From positions 1-64,000 of IMG/VR virus record IMGVR_UViG_3300007513_000026: DNA of 64,000 nucleotides. One strand, 5' to 3'. Below, piece by piece: positions 33,583 through 41,442 of this stretch. The stretch comes from a virus. Within the stretch, counting starts at the first letter, position 1. Every line of letters begins with the position of its first letter. The notes below the pieces were generated by a model that did not search any database, was not told the origin of the DNA, and saw nothing but the letters and a program-made list of their open reading frames with translations. A program made the translations under genes and the position numbers.

Positions 33583-33843
33583 TTAGAGATGGATACTGAT
33601 CTCCCAGTGTCCCCGGATCCACCGACCGCTCAGCCAGTGGCCACGTTTCCAGATCCACACAACGCCATCATGATCAGCATAATACTTGTGACCGTCGTGG
33701 CGATAAGGGCGAGGCTTAGGTCGCGGGGCGGGTCGCACATGATGGTGCTTCGGTGGTGGTGCGGGCTTCGCGTGCCTGTGCTTGTGGTGTGCATCTGCAG
33801 TTTGCATACCTGCTAAAAACATTAGCATAAACAAATTTGTCAT
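33583..33843 (-). CDS. Secreted His/Pro-rich small protein
   Basis: 86 residues. MTNLFMLMFLAGMQTADA reads as a short signal peptide with likely cleavage after ADA. The mature part starts with a His/Lys/Pro-rich tract (HHKHRH, PPPKHHHV, PRPKPRPY) and ends with GVVWIWKRGHWLSGRWIRGHW. The repeated 'W-x-x-GHW' resembles YXWGXW-type periplasmic proteins of bacteria. The His tract could bind metal ions. It is likely exported to the periplasm, an unusual cargo for a phage. It follows uvsX and precedes the composite terminator. Confidence 0.6.
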   Translation of the reverse strand: MTNLFMLMFLAGMQTADAHHKHRHAKPAPPPKHHHVRPAPRPKPRPYRHDGHKYYADHDGVVWIWKRGHWLSGRWIRGHWEISIHL

Positions 33844-33860
33844 TTTAAATTTCTCCTAGA

Positions 33861-35012
33861 TTAATCTTTAAGAGGTACTGTCAAATCTTCAGGCTCTGAA
33901 TAAAATGCGTCAGCATTTCCTTCGCGGCGATCAAACTTCTGAACAATCTCCTCATCCATTAGACGTATGACATGCTCTTTAAATTCAATGTCAGATGTAA
34001 TTAGTTGTGACCACTTTGAAGGTTGAAACTTTTTCGTATATCCCTCGGGCATCGTGAGTGTGTACCACGCACCTGCGCTGGTAAGACATTCGGATCCCTT
34101 GATTGCATCAAACCAGCTTTCTTCGTCTCGAATGCCAATCTCCTCCGTACCCCAGAGGATGCGGAAAGCGCATGAACGCCCTTGTGTTCCGAAGCGCGAC
34201 TTCTCCAGCTTGCACTTCACCTCGGATCCGATCCGGAAACCTTTGTCGTCTTCAATGAAAGATGCCTTAGACTTACGACCGGTCAACCAGATGCGAAGAG
34301 AATATGAATAGTGCATAGCCTTCCCGCCTGGTGTGGTGTAGGGTGTTGTCATCGCAACAATGCGAGCGTTCGGCCCTTGAGGGATGTTGGTCTTCAACTG
34401 ATTAAGAACAATCAGCGTAGCTTGCCTATCAGCGATAGGAATAACCAGCTTAGACATTCCCTTTGCGAGGATGCGTGCCTTCACTGCCATCGAAGACTGC
34501 GGGTTAAAGTCACCTTCTACGTCTGAGACAGACGGAGTGAATGCCAGAGAGTCCCAGATAAAAACCAATTGATCTTCAGTGGCGCCCAGCAACTCTTCGA
34601 TTGTCTCCAAGACGAACTCGACAGACGATGCTTGGACGTACATTAAACGGGCCAGGTCGCACCCTGTTCGCTCCAAAAAGCTTGGGTCGATAGCTGACTC
34701 GGAATCAAAATATACAACAAGCTTGCCCTGTTTCTGGGCGTTTGCAGCGACTTGTGCTGCCATGTATGACTTGCCTGTAGACTCTAAGCCTGCGATTTCT
34801 GTAACCTTTCCGACAGGAATGCCTCCCATTTGGCCTTTGCAGATGATTGAGTCCAGCCAGCGTGAGCCGGTGGGAATCCACTCCTTGACAGCCGTGGGGT
34901 TATCACCCGTTAGATCATGCGCAACGTTGCGGCCCGCCTTCTTGTTGACGAGCTTCATTAGGTCTTGGATTGCTACGCGTCCTGCTTTTGCGGATTGTGC
35001 TTTTCTTGCCAT
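33861..35012 (-). CDS. uvsX: UvsX/RecA-type recombinase
   Basis: 383 residues; ATG at 35012 with AAGGAG upstream is chosen over a longer frame. GKVTEIAGLESTGKS is the Walker A, YFDSESAIDPSFLERTGCD is the RecA/UvsX strand-2 region, and QLVFIWDSLAF is the Walker B. TLIVLNQLKTNIPQGPNARI is the L2-adjacent segment and TTPGGKAMHYSYSLRI the interface. It promotes homologous pairing and recombination-dependent replication and repair. It is preceded by a sigma-70 promoter and a 140-base leader that itself holds a short reading frame. Confidence 0.9.
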   Translation of the reverse strand: MARKAQSAKAGRVAIQDLMKLVNKKAGRNVAHDLTGDNPTAVKEWIPTGSRWLDSIICKGQMGGIPVGKVTEIAGLESTGKSYMAAQVAANAQKQGKLVVYFDSESAIDPSFLERTGCDLARLMYVQASSVEFVLETIEELLGATEDQLVFIWDSLAFTPSVSDVEGDFNPQSSMAVKARILAKGMSKLVIPIADRQATLIVLNQLKTNIPQGPNARIVAMTTPYTTPGGKAMHYSYSLRIWLTGRKSKASFIEDDKGFRIGSEVKCKLEKSRFGTQGRSCAFRILWGTEEIGIRDEESWFDAIKGSECLTSAGAWYTLTMPEGYTKKFQPSKWSQLITSDIEFKEHVIRLMDEEIVQKFDRREGNADAFYSEPEDLTVPLKD

Positions 35013-35154
35013 TAACTTCTCCTTTTGGCTGTAAAAGTTTCTTATGTCTTGCACAATAATTGTGCTTACGATTGCATGTTTTAGATCGGCAAGGATTCTC
35101 GGTGTAGTATCCACCACAATCGAGATGTCCTAAGATCTTGTTCCACTTATTCAT
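34915..35154 (-). CDS. Possible small Cys-rich leader peptide before uvsX
   Basis: A 79-codon frame starts at ATG 35154, 6 bases after the -10 box at 35161-35166, so it would be leaderless or nearly so. The first 60 residues have four or five Cys and His (DCGGYY, NPCRSKTCNRKHNYCARHK), a plausible zinc-binding peptide. The last third overlaps uvsX in another frame. No good ribosome site is seen. It may be a real gene, a regulatory leader frame for uvsX, or chance. Confidence 0.25.
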   Translation of the reverse strand: MNKWNKILGHLDCGGYYTENPCRSKTCNRKHNYCARHKKLLQPKGEVNGKKSTIRKSRTRSNPRPNEARQQEGGPQRCA

Positions 35155-35160
35155 TCTACT

Positions 35161-35189
35161 ATGTTACCTCAAACAGGGCTGTTTGTCAA
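35161..35189 (-). promoter_or_regulatory. Sigma-70 promoter of uvsX
   Basis: TTGACA at 35184-35189, a 17-base spacer and TAACAT at 35161-35166. The -35 lies inside the end of the upstream methylase gene. It implies a uvsX leader of roughly 140 bases containing a GCACAAT/ATTGTGC inverted repeat. Confidence 0.7.
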
Positions 35190-36038
35190 GTTCGTAATAA
35201 TGATTTCTGAGGATTCTTTTGATTTGTTCATTCCATAAGTCCATTCAGCATCATAAATCTTATAGTCTCGATATAAAGATCTGATCTCTTCACAGTTATT
35301 ATAAGATAAGATCCAGTTCTTTCTCTCACGCAAAATAGAGAACAAAGCCAGATGCGGAAAGCATCTATGCATATCCCCCTCATCCCCATAGAGACTGTTC
35401 CTGGTACCCTCTAAAAAATAAGGTGGATCCAAGTAAAAAAGACAGTCATGCTTCTTCATTGCATATTTAAAATCGGCATGCCTAACGATAAGATTTTGAA
35501 CTTGAAAGTTTCGTATATATTCTATTTGCTGATCGGTAAACCTAGCATATGAAGCCCTCTCTGAAAAACCCCCACCAAAGGTCGCCCCTGAAAAACTGCT
35601 ACGATTAATAGCATAAACCTTCGCTGCGGCCTCAAATGTGAAAGGGTGGTTTGCCCGCAGAGCAAATCTTATCTCCTCTCTAAATCTTATGAAATCCTTT
35701 TTAGGAAGCCCTCGGGCTGAGATTTTGATTTCCTCATACGGGTTACCGGTTTTCTTGTTGGTTCCGGGTTTCGTATATTTGTATGTTTTGCGGCGACGGT
35801 ACATCTCCGCCAAGGTTGCCAGACGATTAGGATCTTTTAACAGAGCGGTCCAAAACCAGATCAAAGGCTTGAATCCGTCATAAGCATGTACGGTTATTCC
35901 CTTCTCGGCCAAAGCAAGTTCAAACGAACCACCCCCGAGAAAGGGGGAGCAAAGCTCCCCACAATCATCGGGAATAAATTCCATCAACGTCTTAACCGCG
36001 CGAGATTTACCGCCAGGGTAACGCAGTGGTGATTTCAT
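35169..36038 (-). CDS. dam: D12-class DNA adenine methylase
   Basis: 289 residues. SPLRYPGGKSRAV and FLGGGSFELALAEKG bind AdoMet; AINRSSFSGATFGGGFS is the conserved D12 motif; LFYLDPPYF is the catalytic motif IV; NWILSYNNCEEI is the downstream strand. It is full length and apparently active, unlike the related gene at 9539-10297. It probably methylates adenine in the phage genome to resist host restriction. It begins one base from the end of the ParB-like gene and shares its promoter at 37275-37303. Confidence 0.9.
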   Translation of the reverse strand: MKSPLRYPGGKSRAVKTLMEFIPDDCGELCSPFLGGGSFELALAEKGITVHAYDGFKPLIWFWTALLKDPNRLATLAEMYRRRKTYKYTKPGTNKKTGNPYEEIKISARGLPKKDFIRFREEIRFALRANHPFTFEAAAKVYAINRSSFSGATFGGGFSERASYARFTDQQIEYIRNFQVQNLIVRHADFKYAMKKHDCLFYLDPPYFLEGTRNSLYGDEGDMHRCFPHLALFSILRERKNWILSYNNCEEIRSLYRDYKIYDAEWTYGMNKSKESSEIIITNLTNSPV

Positions 36039-37174
36039 TAGTACTTATCAACCGGCACCAAGTGGTGTCCATTGATTTTGTGATTTTGGACGATTTGCGG
36101 AAGGGCGCCCATGAAAATAAATGGACGCGTCTCCGGAATTTCCAACTTAACCACTGCTGGAAGTTGGCTCATGACCACTTCCCAAGAGTCGCGGTACAAG
36201 TTTTCAACGTATTCCATCGATTTCTTAAGCCCTGCGCGCGCTGCGGTTGGGCTATAGTCAGTAGTGTAGAAGATGAGATTCACGGGCTCCCGACCGTTCT
36301 TCAAAGCATCGCGGACATGTCGCCATGCGCGCTCAGCATACGTCTCATTATCAGCCATGTTGATCAGAACGAAATCAGCTTTTGCCAAACCAAGATTCGT
36401 GGTAATCCACTTTTCAGCATCAGTTTTGCTAAGACTCCAGATAAGACTGGAATCAATCTTGGAGCGTTCCAAGATCTTATTCTTAATCTTGGTGATAGTG
36501 CCGCCTCGACTGTTATCGATCACGTTGTCAATCTTGACTTCCCTATATAGCCAATTATCAATTGCTTGTATATCAGCTTCAAGTTCTCCCTTGGCAATCA
36601 GGCCAACACCAGCGTTCACATAGTCATCGAAAACTGACATATAGACTGGCTTCTTCTGATTAGCACGCAAACCATTAGTCACAGTATTGCGGTCAGATGT
36701 GTCGGACCGACTATATCGCGCAATTGGCATCCAGCGTTCTCCATTCTTTATCGCAGCCTTAATGCGACCTCGACCTTCTAATGGATTATCATCGGTGTCA
36801 ATACACGGCGGAAACTCCGACATGTCATAACCACGACGGCTGAATGACACACGAAAACTATCAATGCGATTGTCTGCGTCATCCACCGCGCGAATACCGA
36901 TGTTCTTCCAGTTAGCGTCATTTAGATCAACTGTCGTAAGATCCAACCAACCAAACTCAATGAACTTTGCGTCCTTAAAATCAATCTTGGGGAGTTTTTC
37001 CAACTCATCAAGATTAATTGTTCCTCGGTTGTTGAATCCTGTGCGGATTTTCGGGGTGCCATTGTTAATGTCAACAACTTCTCCTTCGGAGTCTGTATAG
37101 ATATCTCCTTGAAGATCGTTAACGTTCACGATGCTGATGTTGGCGTCAGCGGCGCCTTTCTTATTATTGCTCAT
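36038..37174 (-). CDS. ParB/sulfiredoxin-like protein
   Basis: 378 residues; ATG at 37174 with GAGGAAA upstream. Residues 90-150 (RIDSFRVSFSRRGYDMSEFPPCID, then GRGRIKAAIKNGERWMP) fit the ParB N-terminal-like fold, where a G-R-x-R/H loop binds nucleotide or DNA. This fold occurs in partition proteins, DNA-modification regulators and some nucleases. The middle and C-terminal parts are unassigned (AERAWRHVRDALKNGREPVNL). Sharing an operon with a D12 methylase suggests a DNA-related task. The exact activity cannot be told. Confidence 0.55.
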   Translation of the reverse strand: MSNNKKGAADANISIVNVNDLQGDIYTDSEGEVVDINNGTPKIRTGFNNRGTINLDELEKLPKIDFKDAKFIEFGWLDLTTVDLNDANWKNIGIRAVDDADNRIDSFRVSFSRRGYDMSEFPPCIDTDDNPLEGRGRIKAAIKNGERWMPIARYSRSDTSDRNTVTNGLRANQKKPVYMSVFDDYVNAGVGLIAKGELEADIQAIDNWLYREVKIDNVIDNSRGGTITKIKNKILERSKIDSSLIWSLSKTDAEKWITTNLGLAKADFVLINMADNETYAERAWRHVRDALKNGREPVNLIFYTTDYSPTAARAGLKKSMEYVENLYRDSWEVVMSQLPAVVKLEIPETRPFIFMGALPQIVQNHKINGHHLVPVDKY

Positions 37175-37268
37175 TATTAATTTCCTCGGCCAGTGGCCTG
37201 TATTATAAGTGCGGTAGCCGTAGCAATTGCACTTTTGTGTAACCTCGGTGACCATCGTCACTTTGGAT
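37175..37268 (-). promoter_or_regulatory. Structured 5' leader of ParB-like gene
   Basis: Roughly 95 bases between the promoter and the ATG at 37174. It holds inverted repeats GTGAC/GTCAC (GTGACGATGGTCAC) near the predicted 5' end and GGCC-ACT-GGCC just before the GAGGAAA ribosome site. The second could mask or stabilise the ribosome site. No named riboswitch recognised. Confidence 0.35.
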
Positions 37269-37274
37269 ATTCTT

Positions 37275-37303
37275 AATATATCAAACTTTCTTTACGTTGT
37301 CAA
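37275..37303 (-). promoter_or_regulatory. Sigma-70 promoter of ParB-like/dam unit
   Basis: TTGACA at 37298-37303, a 17-base spacer and TATATT at 37275-37280. It follows the terminator at 37314-37350 by about 10 bases. Confidence 0.85.
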
Positions 37304-37313
37304 GAACTTTTTT

Positions 37314-37350
37314 AAAAAAAGTAGGCAGACTATTTGCAAGCCGGTCTGCC
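37314..37350 (-). terminator. Intrinsic terminator after SSB gene
   Basis: Coding strand: GGCAGAC, a 13-base loop, GTCTGCC, then TAC and seven T. It ends the SSB unit just before the next promoter. Confidence 0.8.
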
Positions 37351-37370
37351 AGCGGCACCCGTGAGTCGTC

Positions 37371-38141
37371 TCAGCCACTCATAAGTTCATTGAATGCTCG
37401 GTCAACCTCGCTCTTCCCATTGGCGGGACCGTACTTGGCTGTCTCAGAAGAACGTCCTTCAGCGGAATTATCGCTAGAAAGCTGTTCATCGAGAATTGCG
37501 TCTACTTGCGCAGGACTCAAACGCTCAAAGAGAGCATCAAAGTCTGGCAAACGATCCAAAAGGGCAGGGATCGCTTCTGTGTCATCAAGGAGGGTCGATG
37601 TATTACGACGCATCTTCAGACTCGTTTGGGGATAGGCACCAGGCTTATTCGGCTTGGTGTAAGTTAGCGTAATATCAGTGCCTTCATTGGCATCTGTAAT
37701 ATCGCCGTATTCGGGATCAAGGATATAGCCGAGAAGCAGTTCGTATGCGGTCTTACCGTAGCCGTATACCTTAACTCCCTCATCCTCGCGGCCACGAATG
37801 ACCACTGGAGAGAAGTACCGAGTCCTCACAAAGAGAGACTTGGCCAGCTTCTTGCTTTCCTCGTCGTTGTTGTCTACTCCCTCTCGCCAAAGCTGAGAGG
37901 CAAATTCACAAATTGAACAGTGATCGCCAAAGTTGCGCTTTGGACAGAGCACTCCGCCTCTGTGATTTCCTACATTATAGTGGAAGAACATTTCCTTCAA
38001 CGGATCCCCATCGTTTGTAGGCACGATGCGAATGTCCGTATCTCCCTCGTCCGGTTTAAACCATGGAGAGTTTCCATTATCCGTGTTCTCACCTCGCAAT
38101 GAGGCAAGCTTCTTTCTCATTAGTTCCATATCAATACTCAT
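37371..38141 (-). CDS. gp32-like single-stranded DNA-binding protein
   Basis: 256 residues; ATG at 38141 with AAGGAG upstream. The core WFKPDEGDTDIRIVPTNDGDP, then FFHYNV, CPKRNFGDHCSIC and FASQLWREG matches the T4 gp32-type OB fold, with a Cys/His zinc knuckle (C-x(7)-H-C-x-x-C). The C-terminal 60 residues are acidic and Ser/Asn rich, the usual partner-binding tail, ending FNELMSG. It coats single-stranded DNA and coordinates polymerase, helicase and UvsX. Its own sigma-70 promoter and a 5' hairpin precede it, and a terminator follows, fitting high, separate expression. Confidence 0.85.
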   Translation of the reverse strand: MSIDMELMRKKLASLRGENTDNGNSPWFKPDEGDTDIRIVPTNDGDPLKEMFFHYNVGNHRGGVLCPKRNFGDHCSICEFASQLWREGVDNNDEESKKLAKSLFVRTRYFSPVVIRGREDEGVKVYGYGKTAYELLLGYILDPEYGDITDANEGTDITLTYTKPNKPGAYPQTSLKMRRNTSTLLDDTEAIPALLDRLPDFDALFERLSPAQVDAILDEQLSSDNSAEGRSSETAKYGPANGKSEVDRAFNELMSG

Positions 38142-38169
38142 ACTTTTTTCTCCTTTTTGATGAGTTCGC

Positions 38170-38186
38170 AACAAGCGTTCCTTGTT
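38170..38186 (-). promoter_or_regulatory. 5'-terminal hairpin of SSB transcript
   Basis: AACAAG-GAACG-CTTGTT begins about 6 bases after the -10 box, so the predicted RNA would start with this stem-loop. Such 5' hairpins often protect mRNA from decay. It could also be an operator for autoregulation by the SSB, as in T4 gene 32. Confidence 0.4.
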
Positions 38187-38191
38187 ACTCT

Positions 38192-38220
38192 ATTATATTA
38201 CTCTTGCTCTACCATGTCAA
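38192..38220 (-). promoter_or_regulatory. Sigma-70 promoter of SSB gene
   Basis: TTGACA at 38215-38220, a 17-base spacer and TATAAT at 38192-38197. The spacer holds the last codons and TAA stop of the upstream gene. Confidence 0.85.
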
Positions 38221-39058
38221 GAGTTTTTTGTACTACGTTAGTGCGGGCAACGCAGAACCCAAAATCGGCGCCAGTCTCAGTTTCGTAAATTGCATACGAA
38301 ACCTTACGAAAGGCATTGCGGGGCTTTTCCTTCAGCATATGAACCAATTTCCTATGCAAGCTCCCATCTTTCTCTAACTTTTCCTTATTCATACATAAAT
38401 AATAACATACCTCTCTGTCGATGTCAAGGTCAAAAAACCATTTTTCTTCAAGATTCTTCATGTTCAAAACACCGTAGGTTGTAATACGACAAATCTCTGC
38501 CGGCTTGGCCAAAACGCCAATCTCAGGCTCATTGTGCGCAAAGTAATTCATGTAGTGTACAGCCGACTGAATCATTCCATTGAGTGAACTGTAGTATTCC
38601 TTGATAGGTACGTTCTGCAAAATGGTTTCCAGGTTAAGGTTTGAAATCAAGGTCACAGAATTAAACAGTCCCGACCTCGCATATTCCTGGAGCACACCGA
38701 AGGTGGCATTCTCCATGAGCTTCGGGATTCCCGAGAGCAGATCCACATCTGGCTTGATGTAAAACAAATCAATCTTCTTATCCTTAAGCTGCTCCAGAAT
38801 CCCCAACGCATAGTTAGAACTGTACGATGCCCCCACCACAAAAAACTGAATGTGATCGGCTGCGTCTTTAAAGAACTTTCGGACATCTGGAATGTTTTCT
38901 TCGTATTCCTCGGGCGTCTGGTACTTCTTTAATTTGAACTTATACTTAGACGTTCGTTTAACGCTATTATTCAAACAAAAAACACTATACTGTGGGAGTG
39001 AGGAAAACTTTTCCGCAATCCTGCTACCAGAATTTCCCAGCCCAATAATAGAGATCAT
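38198..39058 (-). CDS. Putative FtsZ/tubulin-like protein with altered GTP loops
   Basis: 286 residues. The N-terminus ISIIGLGNSGSRIAEKF parallels the FtsZ opening (IKVIGVGGAGNNAV). Further on, HIQFFVVGASYSSNYALGILEQLKDKKIDLFYIKPD lies where FtsZ has the VF-x-x-AG-MGGGTGTG signature and the following KPF strand. ATFGVLQEYARSG, TLISNLNLETIL and SALVHYM-like helix QSAVHYMNYF track the FtsZ order L-x-x-x-x-D, IPND-x-L and N-terminal core helix H7. The GGGTGTG loop itself is missing (GASYSSN), so GTP binding is doubtful. The assignment rests on order of motifs read by eye. Other dinucleotide-binding folds are possible. It overlaps the polymerase gene by 4 bases. Confidence 0.45.
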   Translation of the reverse strand: MISIIGLGNSGSRIAEKFSSLPQYSVFCLNNSVKRTSKYKFKLKKYQTPEEYEENIPDVRKFFKDAADHIQFFVVGASYSSNYALGILEQLKDKKIDLFYIKPDVDLLSGIPKLMENATFGVLQEYARSGLFNSVTLISNLNLETILQNVPIKEYYSSLNGMIQSAVHYMNYFAHNEPEIGVLAKPAEICRITTYGVLNMKNLEEKWFFDLDIDREVCYYLCMNKEKLEKDGSLHRKLVHMLKEKPRNAFRKVSYAIYETETGADFGFCVARTNVVQKTLDMVEQE

Positions 39059-40230
39059 ATTTTCAACTCTTTAAAGTTAAAGTAGTCCTTCCCTGCATTC
39101 AGGTTGGCCATAAAATTGTCTTTTTCAAAGATCTGTTTAATATCCACTAAACTCTCGCGATCTTCATCGCTCATGTCGATCACAATTTCATCGTGAACAA
39201 TATGAGAAATGAATGACTTCTTGCCCTCAAGAAACTCGTCAATCTCAACAGCCCTCGCAAGAACGCGATCTGCTGTCGAGCTTTGAATGAGATAGTTTAA
39301 GGCTTTCCTCTCGTCCACTAAGATTTTACGATCATATGGTGTATAAATATAACCACCTCGATACCATTCGTCAAGTACTTTTTCGCGATTATAACATTCG
39401 GCATTGAATGCGCTGGATTCGGGGTTATACAGCCACGCAAAGAACAGCGTCTTGGCTGTGTCTCGGTCGCGCTCGCTGATAAAAATGTTCTCCATATTCC
39501 AGGTGTGGATGTCCTCTTGAGGTTGTGATTCTCCGTTCAAATAGAGCAAAGTTCTAGCCTCTGCACCGTTGTAATCCAAAGAGATAAACCAATCGTTATG
39601 CGGCTTTAGAAGTTGACGAAAATTCTTCTGGACTGTCAGTATGGGGAAAGAATTTGGAAGGGTTGTGAGGCGACCGGTGACCGTACCAAAGAGATTGTAG
39701 TCTATGTGTCCGTAGTGGTCAATAAGCTGATTGGACTTCTTGCGCCCCATGGATGTGTAGTACAACTCTCGGCACCCCTCGTTGTTGAGGTTGAGATCTT
39801 GATATTTGATCTTGTGCAGCAGTCGATATACCTTATCCAGAAACTTGTAGTTCTCTGGCTTCTCGAAGTTATCGAAAACGTGCTCTGTAACTTGATTTTT
39901 GATGTCGCAGAACTCCATCAGAAAATCCTGGGGCACAAGGTCAAAAAAGCAGTGCTCTCGCAGGTTGATTTTGCCAATCTTGAAAGCTTTCAAGTATGCT
40001 CTAAATCTGCGCTGGCTGTCCTGGAGTGCTGTCTTTAATTCTTCGGGTGCGGCTTCCTGTAGGTCGAGGCCGTTAGCATACAACCACGCAAACTCCACAT
40101 CCTTGTCGGATACAGAACCAGTGTACTTCCATGTCTTGGTGAGGTTGTCGGGGATTTCATCAAAGTGAAGTTTCCCGTCTACATATACACCAACACATTC
40201 AGTTTTATCATCTAATGTCTGAAAAAACAT
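39055..40230 (-). CDS. Family A DNA polymerase (polymerase domain only)
   Basis: 391 residues. GTVTGRLTTLPNS matches the Pol I T-G-R-L-SS segment. Motif A is SLDYNGAEARTLLYL with the catalytic Asp, motif B RDRDTAKTLFFAWLYN keeps Arg, Lys and Tyr, and motif C is HIVHDEIVID. The 3'-5' exonuclease and 5' nuclease domains are absent and the thumb is short, so it is smaller than T7 polymerase (704 aa). With the separate FEN-type exonuclease (32375-33349) it could do Pol I-like repair and primer replacement. The phage also encodes family C DnaE. Confidence 0.85.
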   Translation of the reverse strand: MFFQTLDDKTECVGVYVDGKLHFDEIPDNLTKTWKYTGSVSDKDVEFAWLYANGLDLQEAAPEELKTALQDSQRRFRAYLKAFKIGKINLREHCFFDLVPQDFLMEFCDIKNQVTEHVFDNFEKPENYKFLDKVYRLLHKIKYQDLNLNNEGCRELYYTSMGRKKSNQLIDHYGHIDYNLFGTVTGRLTTLPNSFPILTVQKNFRQLLKPHNDWFISLDYNGAEARTLLYLNGESQPQEDIHTWNMENIFISERDRDTAKTLFFAWLYNPESSAFNAECYNREKVLDEWYRGGYIYTPYDRKILVDERKALNYLIQSSTADRVLARAVEIDEFLEGKKSFISHIVHDEIVIDMSDEDRESLVDIKQIFEKDNFMANLNAGKDYFNFKELKI

Positions 40231-40239
40231 TTACCCTTC

Positions 40240-41442
40240 TTATTCGATCTCGGACTCGCGCATTGCGTCTACCTGTTTATAAATATAACTCAAAGAGCCG
40301 CGATAGTCAAATGGTTTATTAATAATTCTTTCAAAAACATACAAAGCTTTGTCTAATCCTCGGGTAAGATAAATCTGAACACAGTCCCGTTCGAGTTGTG
40401 CGCGTGGAGCATCGTCTTCTTTGGATTCGTCTTCCCAAAACCTTATCTTCATATAGAGTTTAAAAAAATAAATCTCTCTGTATTGTTGGGCAATTTGTGC
40501 CAGACTATAAGAACTGGGGGTTACCAAAGAGGTGATACTCCGATCTCCGCATTCTTCAATTTCAATGATGGTCTCTTCTTTACAAATATTATACAAACTC
40601 AACAGATAGGGCATTAAATTATTAAAATAAGAAAGATGAGAGGGCCCGTAAATCGAATGAATAATGAGATCCGTGCCCCCCAGCGCATAGCGCGCGGCAT
40701 ATTCTATCATTGCGGATGAACCAATGTCGGCCACCAGGCGCCATGGCATTTCTTGATCAATCATGAATCCGTATGACTTGCAAGTGTTAACATAAAATTC
40801 CCAATTAGGGCTGTTAACAAAGGCGTTTATCTTTTCATCGTCATTAACAGGATCCAAATCTGCTATCTCAACCACCAATCCTGACACATTAATAGGACAG
40901 CGTCGGCTTTTAACAAAAGCAGTCTTGGTGAAAGGAATACTGTGGCTTGGTTTTTCAAGCATCGGGTTCAGTTTTTCTATGAACTCATCAAAATTTTTAA
41001 CGTTTAGTTTATCTCCCTTAAAGTTGGCAGCTATCGTACCAAAATAAATATTTTTATAACCTTGATATAAGATTTCAGGACTTTGGTAAGCTTTATATAC
41101 CAAAAGATTGCTCAGGTACGGATCGGAAGTATTAATTTTGCCAGCCATGGCACATTTACGAAATTGTCGGGCCATGTCTTCAAAGGCATCCACTACAAAT
41201 TTGATACCCTGGGCTGGTTGGGAGACGCTTTTAAATCCCTTTAGGGAGATGTCAGGATCCCGAATTTGAATGGGTACAAATAATCTATTAACCCGCCCAT
41301 ACAACAACTTCTCTCCATAATTAAAATTAGTGATGTTGGGATAGTTGTTAGCATAATCTAACATGTTGCTTTTATAAACCATCTTTTTGTTAAACAAATC
41401 TCGGGTCGATTCGTTGTTTTTTTCTTTATAATAAGCAGACAT
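40240..41442 (-). CDS. Unknown protein, likely late/virion associated
   Basis: 400 residues. The start TAATG overlaps the upstream stop, so it is translated with the 1095-residue gene. No signal, membrane segment or catalytic motif is obvious. Segments such as RLFVPIQIRDPDISLKG, FDEFIEKLNPML and RLVADIGSSAMIEYAARYAL are mixed alpha/beta. Position at the end of the baseplate genes suggests a virion or assembly protein. No family recognised. Confidence 0.5.
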   Translation of the reverse strand: MSAYYKEKNNESTRDLFNKKMVYKSNMLDYANNYPNITNFNYGEKLLYGRVNRLFVPIQIRDPDISLKGFKSVSQPAQGIKFVVDAFEDMARQFRKCAMAGKINTSDPYLSNLLVYKAYQSPEILYQGYKNIYFGTIAANFKGDKLNVKNFDEFIEKLNPMLEKPSHSIPFTKTAFVKSRRCPINVSGLVVEIADLDPVNDDEKINAFVNSPNWEFYVNTCKSYGFMIDQEMPWRLVADIGSSAMIEYAARYALGGTDLIIHSIYGPSHLSYFNNLMPYLLSLYNICKEETIIEIEECGDRSITSLVTPSSYSLAQIAQQYREIYFFKLYMKIRFWEDESKEDDAPRAQLERDCVQIYLTRGLDKALYVFERIINKPFDYRGSLSYIYKQVDAMRESEIE

